A stretch of DNA of 64,000 nucleotides from the NCBI RefSeq assembly GCF_014203755.1, contig NZ_JACHJS010000001.1:2170001-2234000 (forward strand). Direction: 5' to 3'. Position 1 is the first letter of the stretch. Each line of letters begins with the position of its first letter. Origin of the DNA: Saccharothrix violaceirubra. Its GTDB lineage: Bacteria; Actinomycetota; Actinomycetes; Mycobacteriales; Pseudonocardiaceae. Position numbers and translations under genes: made by a program. The notes under the pieces were generated by a model. It had not been told where the DNA came from. It searched no databases and worked only from the letters and a program-made list of their open reading frames with translations. Shown in pieces: positions 52,837 to 60,640 of the stretch.

Positions 52837-53937
52837 CTAGCTCGCGAGGCGGACCGGTCGCGGCGGGGCAACGGCGTGGGCCTCCGCGGACAGGTAGACG
52901 GTGATACCAGGGCGCGGCCGACCCATGCGCAGCGAGACGTGCGCGATCAGGCCCACCCCGTCGGCGAGTCGACGACGCGCCACGGCGGCGAGCGCGTCGT
53001 CGAACGGCGCGGGGTCCATGTCGTACTTCGCCATGACCGCGAGCACCCGTTCCCGGGCCTCCGCGTCGTCCTCCACGTAGTCGCGGATCGGCACGTACAG
53101 GGAATAGCCGCTCGGCCGGTCGGTGTCGCCTTCCAGGAACGTGTAACTCGAAATGAGGGGTCGCCCGTCGAACCGTGCGGTGTGCCCACCGGTGAGGAGG
53201 CAGAAATCGGGCAGGCGGTCCACGTCCACCCCCCGCGCCGCTTCCGCGGCCCGCGTCACCTCGTCCACTCCGGCCGCGTGATGCGAGATGTAGACCTTGA
53301 CCCGGGCCCGTGCGGGATCGGTCAGGTCGAGGGCGAAGAAGGAATAGCGGTCGAGTCCCGGCCGGGTCACCGCGCGTTCCCGCAAAATGCGGAAAGCGTC
53401 GCCGAAGCCGGTCCGCGCCAGTCCTTCCCGGACCAGATCCTCAGCCGCGTCGACACCACGCACCTCGGGGTTGAGGTACACCTTCACGCCCGGCGCGGTG
53501 CCGCCGCGGAACACCAGGGAATACCAGAGGGTGAAATCCTGTTCCGGGCGTTCCGGGAGGAACAGGTCCCGGACGCTGTCGAAGCGCCGCAGGTCAAGGC
53601 CGAGTTCCGGCCGGTCGCGCAACCGGTCGAGGCACTCGAGCGCGGCGGCGGTGTTGGTGCGTCGGGACGGCGCGATCGCGGTGGTCTCGACGATCGTGCG
53701 GACGACCGGCGCCTCGCCTGCTGCGAATGCCGCAGAGAATTCCACCGGGGTGTGGTCGTCCGCCACGTCCGAAAGCCACACGGGCTGCGCGGCGAGCGGC
53801 AGTGCGCCACCGGGGCCGAGTGTCTCGGCCAGTAGTGCCGCTGATTCCGTCGGTGTGTCCGTGATACCCAGAGAATGAAGGAGCGCGTTCAGCTGCTGAC
53901 CCGTGAAATCGCTTACGGAAAGCTCTCGTGCGTCCAA
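52837..53937 (-). CDS. ABBA-fold (DMATS-type) aromatic prenyltransferase, probably indole/tryptophan
   Basis: A 366-residue protein of the bacterial DMATS family, which moves dimethylallyl from DMAPP onto the indole ring of tryptophan. Landmarks are the ten-strand barrel segments LWYSLVFRGGTAPGVKVYLNPEVRG, YSFFALDLTDPARARVKVYISHHAAG, SSYTFLEGDTDRPSGYSLYVPIRDYV and LIAHVSLRMGRPRPGITVYLS, with paired Lys/Tyr for pyrophosphate binding. A TTG start at 53937 follows GAGGAGAACCCCGCC. It precedes tryptophanase by 10 bp on the same transcript. Comparable prenyltransferase-tryptophanase pairs make prenyl-indoles in Streptomyces. Regiochemistry cannot be read from the sequence. Confidence 0.9.
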   Translation of the reverse strand: MDARELSVSDFTGQQLNALLHSLGITDTPTESAALLAETLGPGGALPLAAQPVWLSDVADDHTPVEFSAAFAAGEAPVVRTIVETTAIAPSRRTNTAAALECLDRLRDRPELGLDLRRFDSVRDLFLPERPEQDFTLWYSLVFRGGTAPGVKVYLNPEVRGVDAAEDLVREGLARTGFGDAFRILRERAVTRPGLDRYSFFALDLTDPARARVKVYISHHAAGVDEVTRAAEAARGVDVDRLPDFCLLTGGHTARFDGRPLISSYTFLEGDTDRPSGYSLYVPIRDYVEDDAEARERVLAVMAKYDMDPAPFDDALAAVARRRLADGVGLIAHVSLRMGRPRPGITVYLSAEAHAVAPPRPVRLAS

Positions 53938-54334
53938 GGCGGGGTTCTCCTCGTGGGGTGCGAAGCGGAAGTTACGCTATGCGAAGCATTCCTGTCCACC
54001 GGGTGACGCCAGCGTGATGCAAGGCACTCTAAAGGCAGCCGATGTGTTCTGTCGATCGCTGTAGGTGTGTGCCGGCAGCGGTGTGGGATGCTCCGAACGG
54101 GCGCTTGACCGTAAGCCACATCAGCCTTTCGAACCAATGTGACCGTGAGCTTCGCAACGCCTCGCGGATATTGGGACGTGCGCGTTCGCCGTGTATTATC
54201 CGGGGAAATTCACCGAGTGGGCACGACGAGTTCGTGAAATATTCGGAGTTCCGCTTCGTAGCGCGGTGCGCGTCGGTGTGGTATCACCGACGACGGCGTC
54301 CGGGCACGCCGCGCGACGCGCCCGGACCCCCGGT
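53938..54334. other. Leader/promoter region of the prenyltransferase-tryptophanase operon
   Basis: These 397 bases are less G/C-rich than the surroundings. On the minus strand a 30-codon frame (start 54121, stop 54029) begins MWLTVKRPF and ends in HIGCL, 92 bp before the prenyltransferase. Its start has AAAGG upstream. A Trp codon at position 2 invites comparison with the TnaC leader peptide, but codon use is not gene-like and chance is a fair explanation. The half beyond 54121 shows nothing clear. Confidence 0.35.
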
Positions 54335-55198
54335 TCAGGACGAGTAGTCGTGGAAACCCCGGCCGCTCTTGCGGCCCAGCAGACCCGCGTCGACCATGCG
54401 CAGCAGCAGTGGCGGCGGCGCGTACAGCGGCTCCTTGAACTCCGCGTACAGCGACTCGGCGATCGCCCTGGTGGTGTCCAGGCCGATCAGGTCGGCCAGG
54501 CGCAACGGACCCATCGGGTGCGCACAGCCCAGCACCATGCCCGCGTCGATGTCGGCGGCCGAGGCGAAACCGGACTCCAGCATGCGCACGGCCGCGAGCA
54601 GGTATGGGATCAGCAGCGCGTTGACGACGAACCCGGCCCGGTCCTGCGAACGGATGACCTGCTTGCCCAACGTCCCGGTCGCGAACTCCTCGGCCCGCGT
54701 CACCGTCCGCTCGTCGGTCAGCAGCGACGGCACCAGCTCCACGAGCTTGAGCACGGGCACGGGGTTGAAGAAGTGCACCCCGACCACCTGTCCCGGCCGC
54801 CCGGTCGCCGTCGCCAGCTTGGCGATCGGGATCGACGAGGTGTTCGAGGCCAGGATCGCCCGCGGGTCGGCGACGACCGCGTCCAGCGTCCGGAAGACCT
54901 CGATCTTGACCTGCTCGTTCTCCGCGACCGCCTCGACGACCAGGTCACGGTCGCGCAGGTCGGTCAGGTCGGTGGTGAACCGCAGGCGCTCCAGTGCGGC
55001 GTCGCGGTCCTCGGTGCCCAGCTTCCCGCCGCGCACGGCTTTGCCGAGCGACGCGGCGATCCGCCCGCGCCCGGCCTCGGTGGCCTCCGCGCTCACGTCG
55101 GCGACCACCACGTCCAGCCCGGCACGGGCGCAGACCTCGGCGATCCCCGAGCCCATGAGCCCGGCACCCACCACTCCAACACGTCGAATGTCACTCAC
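54335..55198 (-). CDS. 3-hydroxybutyryl-CoA dehydrogenase
   Basis: A 287-residue NAD(P)-dependent dehydrogenase converting 3-hydroxybutyryl-CoA and acetoacetyl-CoA. N-terminal Rossmann GVVGAGLMGSGIAEVCARAGLDV, AVAENEQVKIEVF and ILASNTSSIPI, then the signature HFFNPVPVLKLVELV with catalytic His and the C-terminal helical domain ending GRKSGRGFHDYS. GTG at 55198 gives the normal family length; an upstream ATG adds 12 Pro/Arg-rich residues. It resembles FadB2 of mycobacteria. It serves butanoate, PHB or fatty-acid metabolism; there is no operon partner. Confidence 0.94.
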   Translation of the reverse strand: MSDIRRVGVVGAGLMGSGIAEVCARAGLDVVVADVSAEATEAGRGRIAASLGKAVRGGKLGTEDRDAALERLRFTTDLTDLRDRDLVVEAVAENEQVKIEVFRTLDAVVADPRAILASNTSSIPIAKLATATGRPGQVVGVHFFNPVPVLKLVELVPSLLTDERTVTRAEEFATGTLGKQVIRSQDRAGFVVNALLIPYLLAAVRMLESGFASAADIDAGMVLGCAHPMGPLRLADLIGLDTTRAIAESLYAEFKEPLYAPPPLLLRMVDAGLLGRKSGRGFHDYSS

Positions 55199-55251
55199 CC
55201 GGCCGATCCTGCCAGGCGCGATCGGTCGGGGCACCGGCCCGAAGACGCGTC

Positions 55252-55286
55252 GCGGCGGCCACCCCGCGTGCCGGGGTGGCCGCCGC
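55252..55286. terminator. Terminator hairpin after CAP-domain gene
   Basis: Perfect 15-bp stem, arms 55252-55266 and 55272-55286, 5-base loop, 9 bp beyond the minus-strand stop of the CAP-domain gene at 55295. Confidence 0.85.
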
Positions 55287-55294
55287 GCCGGTGC

Positions 55295-55753
55295 TCAGGC
55301 CGTGCCGAAGTTCTGCGTCCAGTACGCCTTCTTCTTGGCGTCGAGCGCGTAGCCGACGCCCAGTTCCTTCAACGAGCAGTTGAGGATGTTCGCCCGGTGC
55401 ACCGGGCTCTTCATCCACGCCGCCACCACCTCGGTCGGCGTCTTCTGGCCGAACGCGATGTTCTCGGCGGCGGCCTTCCAGACGTAGCCCGCCTTCTCGA
55501 TGCGTTCCGCCGGGTTCGACCCGTTGAGTCCGGTGTGGCTGAAATTGCCTGCCTTCGCCATCTCGTCGGTATGCGCCTGCGCGCTCTTGGTCAGCTTCGG
55601 GTTGCCGGCCAGCGTCGGACACCCGTTCGCCGTCCGCTCCTTGTTGGTCAGGGTGCGGACCTCGTCCTCCAGCGTCTCGGCCGCGTGCGCGGTACCGGTC
55701 GCGGCGAGCATCGCCACGACGACGGCCCCGGCCCGGATGCCGGTGCATGTCAT
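55295..55753 (-). CDS. Secreted CAP/SCP-domain protein
   Basis: A 152-residue exported protein: signal peptide to about TAHA, then one CAP domain (VRTLTNKERTANGCPTLAGNP...AENIAFGQKTPTEVVAAWMKSPVHRANILNCS...YWTQNFG). It is clearly related to the CAP lipoprotein at 9.5 kb but lacks the lipobox and linker, so it is probably released. Two Cys could form a disulfide. The ATG follows AAGGAGGACAGGC. The role is unknown. Confidence 0.88.
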   Translation of the reverse strand: MTCTGIRAGAVVVAMLAATGTAHAAETLEDEVRTLTNKERTANGCPTLAGNPKLTKSAQAHTDEMAKAGNFSHTGLNGSNPAERIEKAGYVWKAAAENIAFGQKTPTEVVAAWMKSPVHRANILNCSLKELGVGYALDAKKKAYWTQNFGTA

Positions 55754-55943
55754 GCCTGTCCTCCTTGTCCGGTGCGCCCAGCACAGGGTTCCCGGATCGA
55801 ACCCGCTCGGCTCGTCACGATCGGTTGAACTTGAAGTCACCTTTCGTAACGGTCGAACGTCCACGTGGGAGGGTGGCGGCCGTCACACGGATGGTGTCAG
55901 CATGGGCGACCACGGGTGGTGTCGACCTTGTGGAGGTTGCCGG

Positions 55944-57284
55944 ATGCTCACCGTCGGGGAGTTGCGCGGACTCGTGGACTCCGGAACGGTCGACACCGTC
56001 CTGGTCGCCGCCGTCGACATGCAGGGCCGGTTGCAGGGCAAGCGGTGCGCGGGCCGGTTCTTCGTCGACGAGGTCCTCGCGCACCCCGCCGAGAGCTGCG
56101 ACTACCTGCTCGCCGTCGACGTCGAGATGAACCCGGTCGGCGGGTACGCGCTCTCCTCGTGGGACCGCGGCTACGGCGACTTCGTGATGCGCCCCGACCT
56201 GTCCACGCTGCGCCGGATCCCGTGGCACGAGGGCACCGCGCTGGTGCTGTGCGACCTCGAACGCGAGGACGGCACCCCGGTCGAACCGTCGCCGCGCCGG
56301 GTGCTGCGCCGCCAGCTCGACCGGCTCGCCGCCCGGGGCCTGCGCGCCGACGTCGGCACCGAACTGGAGTTCCTGGTCTTCGACGACACCTACGAGGACG
56401 CCTGGGACCGCCGCTACCGCGACCTCACCCCGGCCAACCGGTACAACGTCGACTACTCGCTGTTGGGCACCGGCCGCGTCGAACCGCTGCTGCGCGACAT
56501 CCGCAACCACATGGCGGGTGCCGGACTGCGGGTCGAGTCGGCCAAGGGGGAGTGCAACCCCGGCCAGCACGAGATCACCTTCCGGTACGCCGACGCGCTC
56601 GTCACGTGCGACAACCACAGCGTCTACAAGACCGGGGCCAAGGAGATCGCCGCACGGCACGGCCGGTCCCTCACGTTCATGGCCAAGTACAACGAGCGCG
56701 AAGGCAACTCGTGCCACGTGCACCTGTCGCTGCGCACGGACGACGGTCGACCCGCCTTCGCGGACGAGGGCGGCATGTCCGCGCCGATGCGGCACTTCCT
56801 GGCCGGACAGCTCGCCGCGTTGCGCGAGTTGACGTACTTCCTGGCGCCCAACGTGAACTCCTACAAGCGGTTCGCGCCCGGCAGCTTCGCGCCCACCGCC
56901 GTCGCGTGGGGCCGGGACAACCGGACGTGCGCGCTGCGGGTCGTGGGCCGGGGCGCCGCGCTGCGGTTCGAGAACCGGGTGCCGGGCGGCGACGTGAACC
57001 CGTACCTGGCGGTGGCCGCGCTGATCGCCGCCGGACTGCACGGCCTCGACCGCGAACTGCCGCTGGAGGACGCCTTCGTCGGCAACGCCTACGCCGCCGA
57101 CCGCGCGACCGTGCCCACGACGTTGCGCGAGGCGGCGTCCCTGCTCGCGGGCAGCGCCGTCGCACACGAGGCGTTCGGCGAGGACGTGGTGGCGCACTAC
57201 CTCAACGCGGCCCGCGTGGAGCAGGCCGCGTTCGACGCGACGGTGACGGACTGGGAGCGCATCCGTGGTTTCGAACGGCTCTAG
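55944..57284 (+). CDS. glnA4: Glutamine synthetase-like gamma-glutamyl-amine ligase (GlnA4 type)
   Basis: A 446-residue GS-fold ligase. ATP/glutamate/metal-site motifs are VGTELEFLVF, KGECNPGQHEI (about residue 203), HVHLSL (about 258), YKRFAPGSFAP and RFENRVPGGDVNPYL (about 341). The gene order glnA-like, GATase, aldehyde dehydrogenase, SDR equals M. tuberculosis Rv2860c-Rv2857c, where the ligase is GlnA4. The Streptomyces coelicolor GlnA4 glutamylates ethanolamine. GlnA3-type polyamine ligation is the alternative. It begins with an ATG preceded by GGAGG and overlaps the next gene by 20 bp. A true assimilatory GS is unlikely from context. Confidence 0.86.
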   Translation: MLTVGELRGLVDSGTVDTVLVAAVDMQGRLQGKRCAGRFFVDEVLAHPAESCDYLLAVDVEMNPVGGYALSSWDRGYGDFVMRPDLSTLRRIPWHEGTALVLCDLEREDGTPVEPSPRRVLRRQLDRLAARGLRADVGTELEFLVFDDTYEDAWDRRYRDLTPANRYNVDYSLLGTGRVEPLLRDIRNHMAGAGLRVESAKGECNPGQHEITFRYADALVTCDNHSVYKTGAKEIAARHGRSLTFMAKYNEREGNSCHVHLSLRTDDGRPAFADEGGMSAPMRHFLAGQLAALRELTYFLAPNVNSYKRFAPGSFAPTAVAWGRDNRTCALRVVGRGAALRFENRVPGGDVNPYLAVAALIAAGLHGLDRELPLEDAFVGNAYAADRATVPTTLREAASLLAGSAVAHEAFGEDVVAHYLNAARVEQAAFDATVTDWERIRGFERL

Positions 57285-57948
57285 ACCGCTGATCGGCGTC
57301 AGCACGCACGTGGAGCACACGGCCGCGGGCGAGGCGGCCGTGCTGTACCGGGACTACGTCGACTCGGTGGCCCGCGCCGGCGGCAACCCCGTGCTCGTGC
57401 CGCCCGCCGGGGTGTGGGACGCGGACGCCATCGCGTTCCTCGACGCGCTCGTGTTCACCGGCGGCCCCGACCTCGACCCCGCCCTCTACGGACGCTGCCG
57501 CGACGCCCGCACCGGCCCGTCCCGGCCCGACCGGGACGCCGCCGAACTGGACCTCGCGCGTGCCGCGTTGAAGCGCGACCTGCCGGTGTTGGGCGTGTGT
57601 CGAGGCATGCAGCTGCTCAACGTCGTGCGCGGCGGCACGCTGCGCCAGCACGTCGAGGGCCACGACCCCGAGCACGGCCACACCGGGATCGCGGTCGCGC
57701 CCGGCACCCGCCTGTCGTCGATCGTCGGCATGGCCACGACCGTGCACTGCCACCACCACCAGGCGGTCGACGTGCCGGGCGACGGCCTGCGGGTGGTGGC
57801 GCGGGCGGCGGACGGCACGGTCGAGGCGGTCGAACTGGTCGGCGCCCGGTTCGTCGTGGGCGTCCAGTCCCACCCGGAGGCCGACAGCGAGGACGACCGG
57901 CTGTTCGCGGCCCTGGTCGACGCGGCGGCGGGGAGTCCCGCGTGGTGA
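57265..57948 (+). CDS. Class-I glutamine amidotransferase-like gamma-glutamyl hydrolase (PuuD type)
   Basis: A 227-residue enzyme with the nucleophile Cys in VLGVCRGMQLLN, FTGGPDLDPALYG for the oxyanion loop, and the His-Glu pair in VQSHPEAD. This is the fold of gamma-glutamyl-GABA hydrolase, which removes glutamate from the ligated, oxidised amine. GTG at 57265 overlaps the ligase gene by 20 bp and the next start overlaps its own stop by 4 bp, so the genes are coupled. It would regenerate glutamate in the pathway begun by the GlnA4-like ligase. Confidence 0.88.
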   Translation: MVSNGSRPLIGVSTHVEHTAAGEAAVLYRDYVDSVARAGGNPVLVPPAGVWDADAIAFLDALVFTGGPDLDPALYGRCRDARTGPSRPDRDAAELDLARAALKRDLPVLGVCRGMQLLNVVRGGTLRQHVEGHDPEHGHTGIAVAPGTRLSSIVGMATTVHCHHHQAVDVPGDGLRVVARAADGTVEAVELVGARFVVGVQSHPEADSEDDRLFAALVDAAAGSPAW

Positions 57949-59297
57949 TCGAACTGGTGGACCCGTCGACCGGGCGGCCCTTCCGCACGGTGGCGGCCAC
58001 GTCGGCGGCGGAGACCGACGCGGCGGTCGCCCGTGCCCGTGCGGCCTTCCCCGCCTGGCGGGCCGTCGCGCCCGGCGACCGGGCCCGGCTGCTGCGCCGA
58101 TTCGCGGACGCGGTCGACGGCGCGATCGAGGAACTGGCGTGGCTGGAGGTGCGCAACGCCGGGCACACCATCGGCACCGCGCGGTGGGAGGCGGGCAACG
58201 TCCGCGACGTCCTGCACTACTACGCCGCCGCGCCGGAACGGCTCTTCGGGCGGCAGATCCCCGTTTCCGGCGGGCTCGACGTCACCTTCCACGAACCCCT
58301 GGGCGTGGTCGGCGTGATCGTGCCGTGGAACTTCCCGATGCCGATCGCCGCCTGGGGGTTCGCCCCGGCCCTGGCGGCGGGCAACACCGTCGTGCTCAAA
58401 CCCGCCGAGGCGACGCCGCTCACCGCGCTGCGGCTCGCCGACCTCGCGCTGGACGCGGGCCTGCCGCCGGACGTCCTCCAGGTCCTGCCCGGCCGCGGCG
58501 ACGTGGTCGGCCGTCGGTTCGTCACGCACCCGGACGTGCGCAAAGTCGTCTTCACCGGCTCGACCCGGGTCGGCAAGGAGATCATGACCGGCTGCGCGGA
58601 CCAGGTGAAGCGCACGACGCTGGAACTCGGCGGCAAGAGCGCCAACATCGTGTTCGCCGACGCCGACCTCGACCGCGCCGCCGCGACCGCGCCCGACGGG
58701 GTGTTCGACAACGCCGGGCAGGACTGCTGCGCCCGGTCCCGCATCCTCGTCGAGGCGTCGGTGTTCGACCGGTTCATGGCGTTGCTGGAACCCGCCGTGC
58801 GCGGCGTCGTCGTGGGGCCGCCGGGGGAGGAGGCGACCACGATGGGGCCGCTGATCTCCGCGGCGCACCGGGCGAAGGTCGCCTCGTACGTGCCCGACGA
58901 CGCGCCCGTGGCTTTTCGGGGCAGCGCGCCCGACGGGCCCGGCTTCTGGTTCCCGCCCACGGTCCTGGCACCCGTCGCACCCACCGACCGCGCGGCCGTG
59001 GAGGAGATCTTCGGTCCGGTCGTGGTCGTGCTGCCGTTCACCGACGAGGAGGACGCCGTGCGGCTGGCCAACGACACCGAGTACGGGCTGTCGGGCTCGA
59101 TCTGGACGCGGGACGTCGGCCGGGCGCTGCGCGTGGCCCGGGCCGTGGAGGCGGGCACGCTGTCGGTGAACTCGCACTCGTCGGTGCGGTACTGGACGCC
59201 GTTCGGCGGCGTGAAGCAGTCCGGTCTGGGCCGCGAACTCGGCCCGGACGCGCTGCACTCGTTCACCGAGACGAAGAACGTGTTCCTCGCGCACTGA
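57945..59297 (+). CDS. Aldehyde dehydrogenase (AldC-like)
   Basis: A 450-residue NAD(P)+-dependent aldehyde dehydrogenase. It has PWNFPMPIAAW, KPAEATPLTAL, VFTGSTRVGKEI, the general-base Glu in LELGGKSANIV and the nucleophile Cys in NAGQDCCARSRI (first or second of two adjacent Cys; alignment with GQxC favours the first). The C-terminus has FGGVKQSGLGRELG. GTG at 57945 overlaps the previous stop. In this cluster it would oxidise the gamma-glutamyl-aldehyde before hydrolysis. Confidence 0.93.
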   Translation: MIELVDPSTGRPFRTVAATSAAETDAAVARARAAFPAWRAVAPGDRARLLRRFADAVDGAIEELAWLEVRNAGHTIGTARWEAGNVRDVLHYYAAAPERLFGRQIPVSGGLDVTFHEPLGVVGVIVPWNFPMPIAAWGFAPALAAGNTVVLKPAEATPLTALRLADLALDAGLPPDVLQVLPGRGDVVGRRFVTHPDVRKVVFTGSTRVGKEIMTGCADQVKRTTLELGGKSANIVFADADLDRAAATAPDGVFDNAGQDCCARSRILVEASVFDRFMALLEPAVRGVVVGPPGEEATTMGPLISAAHRAKVASYVPDDAPVAFRGSAPDGPGFWFPPTVLAPVAPTDRAAVEEIFGPVVVVLPFTDEEDAVRLANDTEYGLSGSIWTRDVGRALRVARAVEAGTLSVNSHSSVRYWTPFGGVKQSGLGRELGPDALHSFTETKNVFLAH

Positions 59298-59310
59298 ACG
59301 GAGACGGCGG

Positions 59311-60078
59311 ATGGCGGAGCGGTTGGCGGGACGGGTCGCGGTCGTGACCGGCGGCGGCAGCGGGATCGGCCTGGCCACGACGCGCAGGCTCGCGGCCGAG
59401 GGCGCGCGGGTCGTCGTGGCGGACGTCGACGCGGAGGCGGGGCGGAAAGCCGCCGCCGAGGTGGACGGGCGGTTCGCGCACGTCGACGTGACCGAGGAGG
59501 AACAGGTCGAGTTCCTCTATCGGTCCACTGTGGACGAATACGGGTCGGTCGACGTCGCGTTCAACAACGCGGGCATCTCGCCGCCGGAGGACGACTCGAT
59601 CCTCACCACGGGCATCGAGGCGTGGGAACGGGTGCAGCGGGTCAACCTGACGTCGGTCTACCTGTGCTGCAAGCACGTCATCCCGCACATGCTGGAGCGC
59701 GGCCGGGGCTCGGTGGTCAACACGGCGTCGTTCGTGGCCACGATGGGCGCGGCCACGTCGCAGATCTCGTACACGGCGTCGAAGGGCGGCGTGCTGGCGT
59801 TGAGCCGGGAACTCGGCGTGCAGTTCGCGCGGCAGGGCGTGCGGGTGAACGCGTTGTCGCCGGGGCCGGTGAACACGCCGTTGCTGCGGGAGCTGTTCGC
59901 GAAGGACCCGGAGCGGGCGGCGCGCAGGCTCGTGCACGTGCCGTTGGGGCGGTTCGCCGAGCCTGAGGAGATCGCGGCGGCGGTGGCGTTCCTGGCCAGT
60001 GACGACTCGTCGTTCATCACGGCGTCGAACTTCCTGGTGGACGGCGGCATCTCGGGGGCCTACGTCACGCCGCTGTAG
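59311..60078 (+). CDS. Short-chain dehydrogenase/reductase
   Basis: A 255-residue classical SDR: cofactor motif VTGGGSGIG, D60-type acidic residue in VADVDAEAG suggesting NAD(H), NNAGIS, catalytic Ser/Tyr/Lys in NTASF and YTASKGG, and the terminal FLVDGG. It lies 13 bp after the aldehyde dehydrogenase and is the last gene of the GlnA4-type cluster, as in M. tuberculosis (Rv2857c). It could oxidise the alcohol of glutamylated ethanolamine to the aldehyde, filling the step between ligase and aldehyde dehydrogenase. This role is inference. Confidence 0.9.
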   Translation: MAERLAGRVAVVTGGGSGIGLATTRRLAAEGARVVVADVDAEAGRKAAAEVDGRFAHVDVTEEEQVEFLYRSTVDEYGSVDVAFNNAGISPPEDDSILTTGIEAWERVQRVNLTSVYLCCKHVIPHMLERGRGSVVNTASFVATMGAATSQISYTASKGGVLALSRELGVQFARQGVRVNALSPGPVNTPLLRELFAKDPERAARRLVHVPLGRFAEPEEIAAAVAFLASDDSSFITASNFLVDGGISGAYVTPL

Positions 60079-60100
60079 TTCGGACGCCGGGTCGGTCGCC

Positions 60101-60235
60101 GTGGCCCGCTTGCGGCGGATCGTCGAACGGATGGAGGCCGCCCGTCGGGCCGGGTGGTCGTGGCGCGACGTCGCGTCGCGGCTGGGCGTCACCAAGCAGA
60201 CCGTGCACCGCAAGTACGGCCGGGAGGTGGGCTGA
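60101..60235 (+). CDS. Small HTH protein
   Basis: A 44-residue protein, VARLRRIVERMEAARRAG then WSWRDVASRLGVTKQTVHRKYG, a complete HTH of the type that in Streptomyces precedes ClpN-domain genes. GTG at 60101 is used because it begins the helix and follows the SDR by 22 bp. The next reading frame starts 2 bp after its stop. Co-transcription with the GlnA4 cluster is likely from spacing. Confidence 0.7.
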   Translation: MARLRRIVERMEAARRAGWSWRDVASRLGVTKQTVHRKYGREVG

Positions 60236-60237
60236 CC

Positions 60238-60426
60238 GTGTTCCGCGGCGACCACCCCGACCTCGTCACGGCCCTGCGCCGGGCGCGGTGGATCGCGCGG
60301 GCCCTCGGCCGCGTTCGACCCCGGCCCCGCACCGGAACCGCTCACCGGCTGACCGGTGCCCGTCGGCCAGGGTGGCCTCCGAAGTGGGGACTCGCGGTGC
60401 CCGAATGCACATTTCGCGGTGCCTGA
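60238..60426 (+). pseudogene. Probable truncated Clp N-domain-like remnant
   Basis: A 62-codon frame starting VFRGDHPDLVTALRRARWIA behind a strong GGGAGGTGGG site. The first 40 residues (ALRRARWIARALGRV...[10 protein letters not shown]) loosely match the start of Clp-N repeats (A..EA..LGH..VGTEHLL.G), the expected partner after such an HTH gene. After codon about 45 the frame runs into the 22-bp repeat array (from 60379), and its last residues are translated repeat. I read it as a gene cut off by or replaced with the repeat. The Clp-N link is a weak, by-eye similarity. Confidence 0.4.
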
Positions 60427-60484
60427 ACGTGCAACTCGCGGTGTCCGGGTGCGCAACTCGCGGTGTCCGGGTGGAGGACTCGCG
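60379..60484 (-). repeat. Array of 22-bp repeat units upstream of thrS
   Basis: Four full units in the minus orientation (60397-60418, 60419-60440, 60441-60462, 60463-60484), each exactly 22 bp, plus an 18-bp partial unit at 60379-60396. On the minus strand each begins CGCGA and ends GG(A/G)CAC. The first unit on that strand has the CGCGAGTCCTCCACCC variant that also ends the array at 7 kb. The array ends 156 bp before the thrS start. Confidence 0.85.
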
Positions 60485-60640
60485 ACCACCTGGGTGCCGC
60501 CGGGTTGCACGGCCTGGTCCACGTGCGGGCGCGACCTTGACCCGATCGGGTGGGCGGGCCAACCTGGCACGGCGGAAAACCCGTCGGTGAGCACCGATAA
60601 CATCTGCGGTGCAAGCACCGTCACACTCCGAGGAGTCATC

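Noticed and set aside
52827..52871. Longer tryptophanase start at 52871
   Set aside because: It would overlap the prenyltransferase 3' end and add an Arg/Ser-rich leader absent from tryptophanases; the TTG at 52826 has a proper ribosome-binding site.
60379..60484. CRISPR array
   Set aside because: The 22-bp units are contiguous, with no unique spacers between them, and no cas genes are present in the window.
60379..60600. Repeat-derived small proteins in the 22-bp arrays
   Set aside because: Short frames run through the repeats on both strands, but their sequence is merely translated repeat and they lack ribosome-binding sites, apart from the fused tail of the 60238 frame.
60485..60640. T-box riboswitch before thrS
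   Set aside because: No specifier-loop stem, AG-bulge or T-box TGGNACCGCG-like sequence was found, and actinobacterial T-boxes mainly serve ileS.
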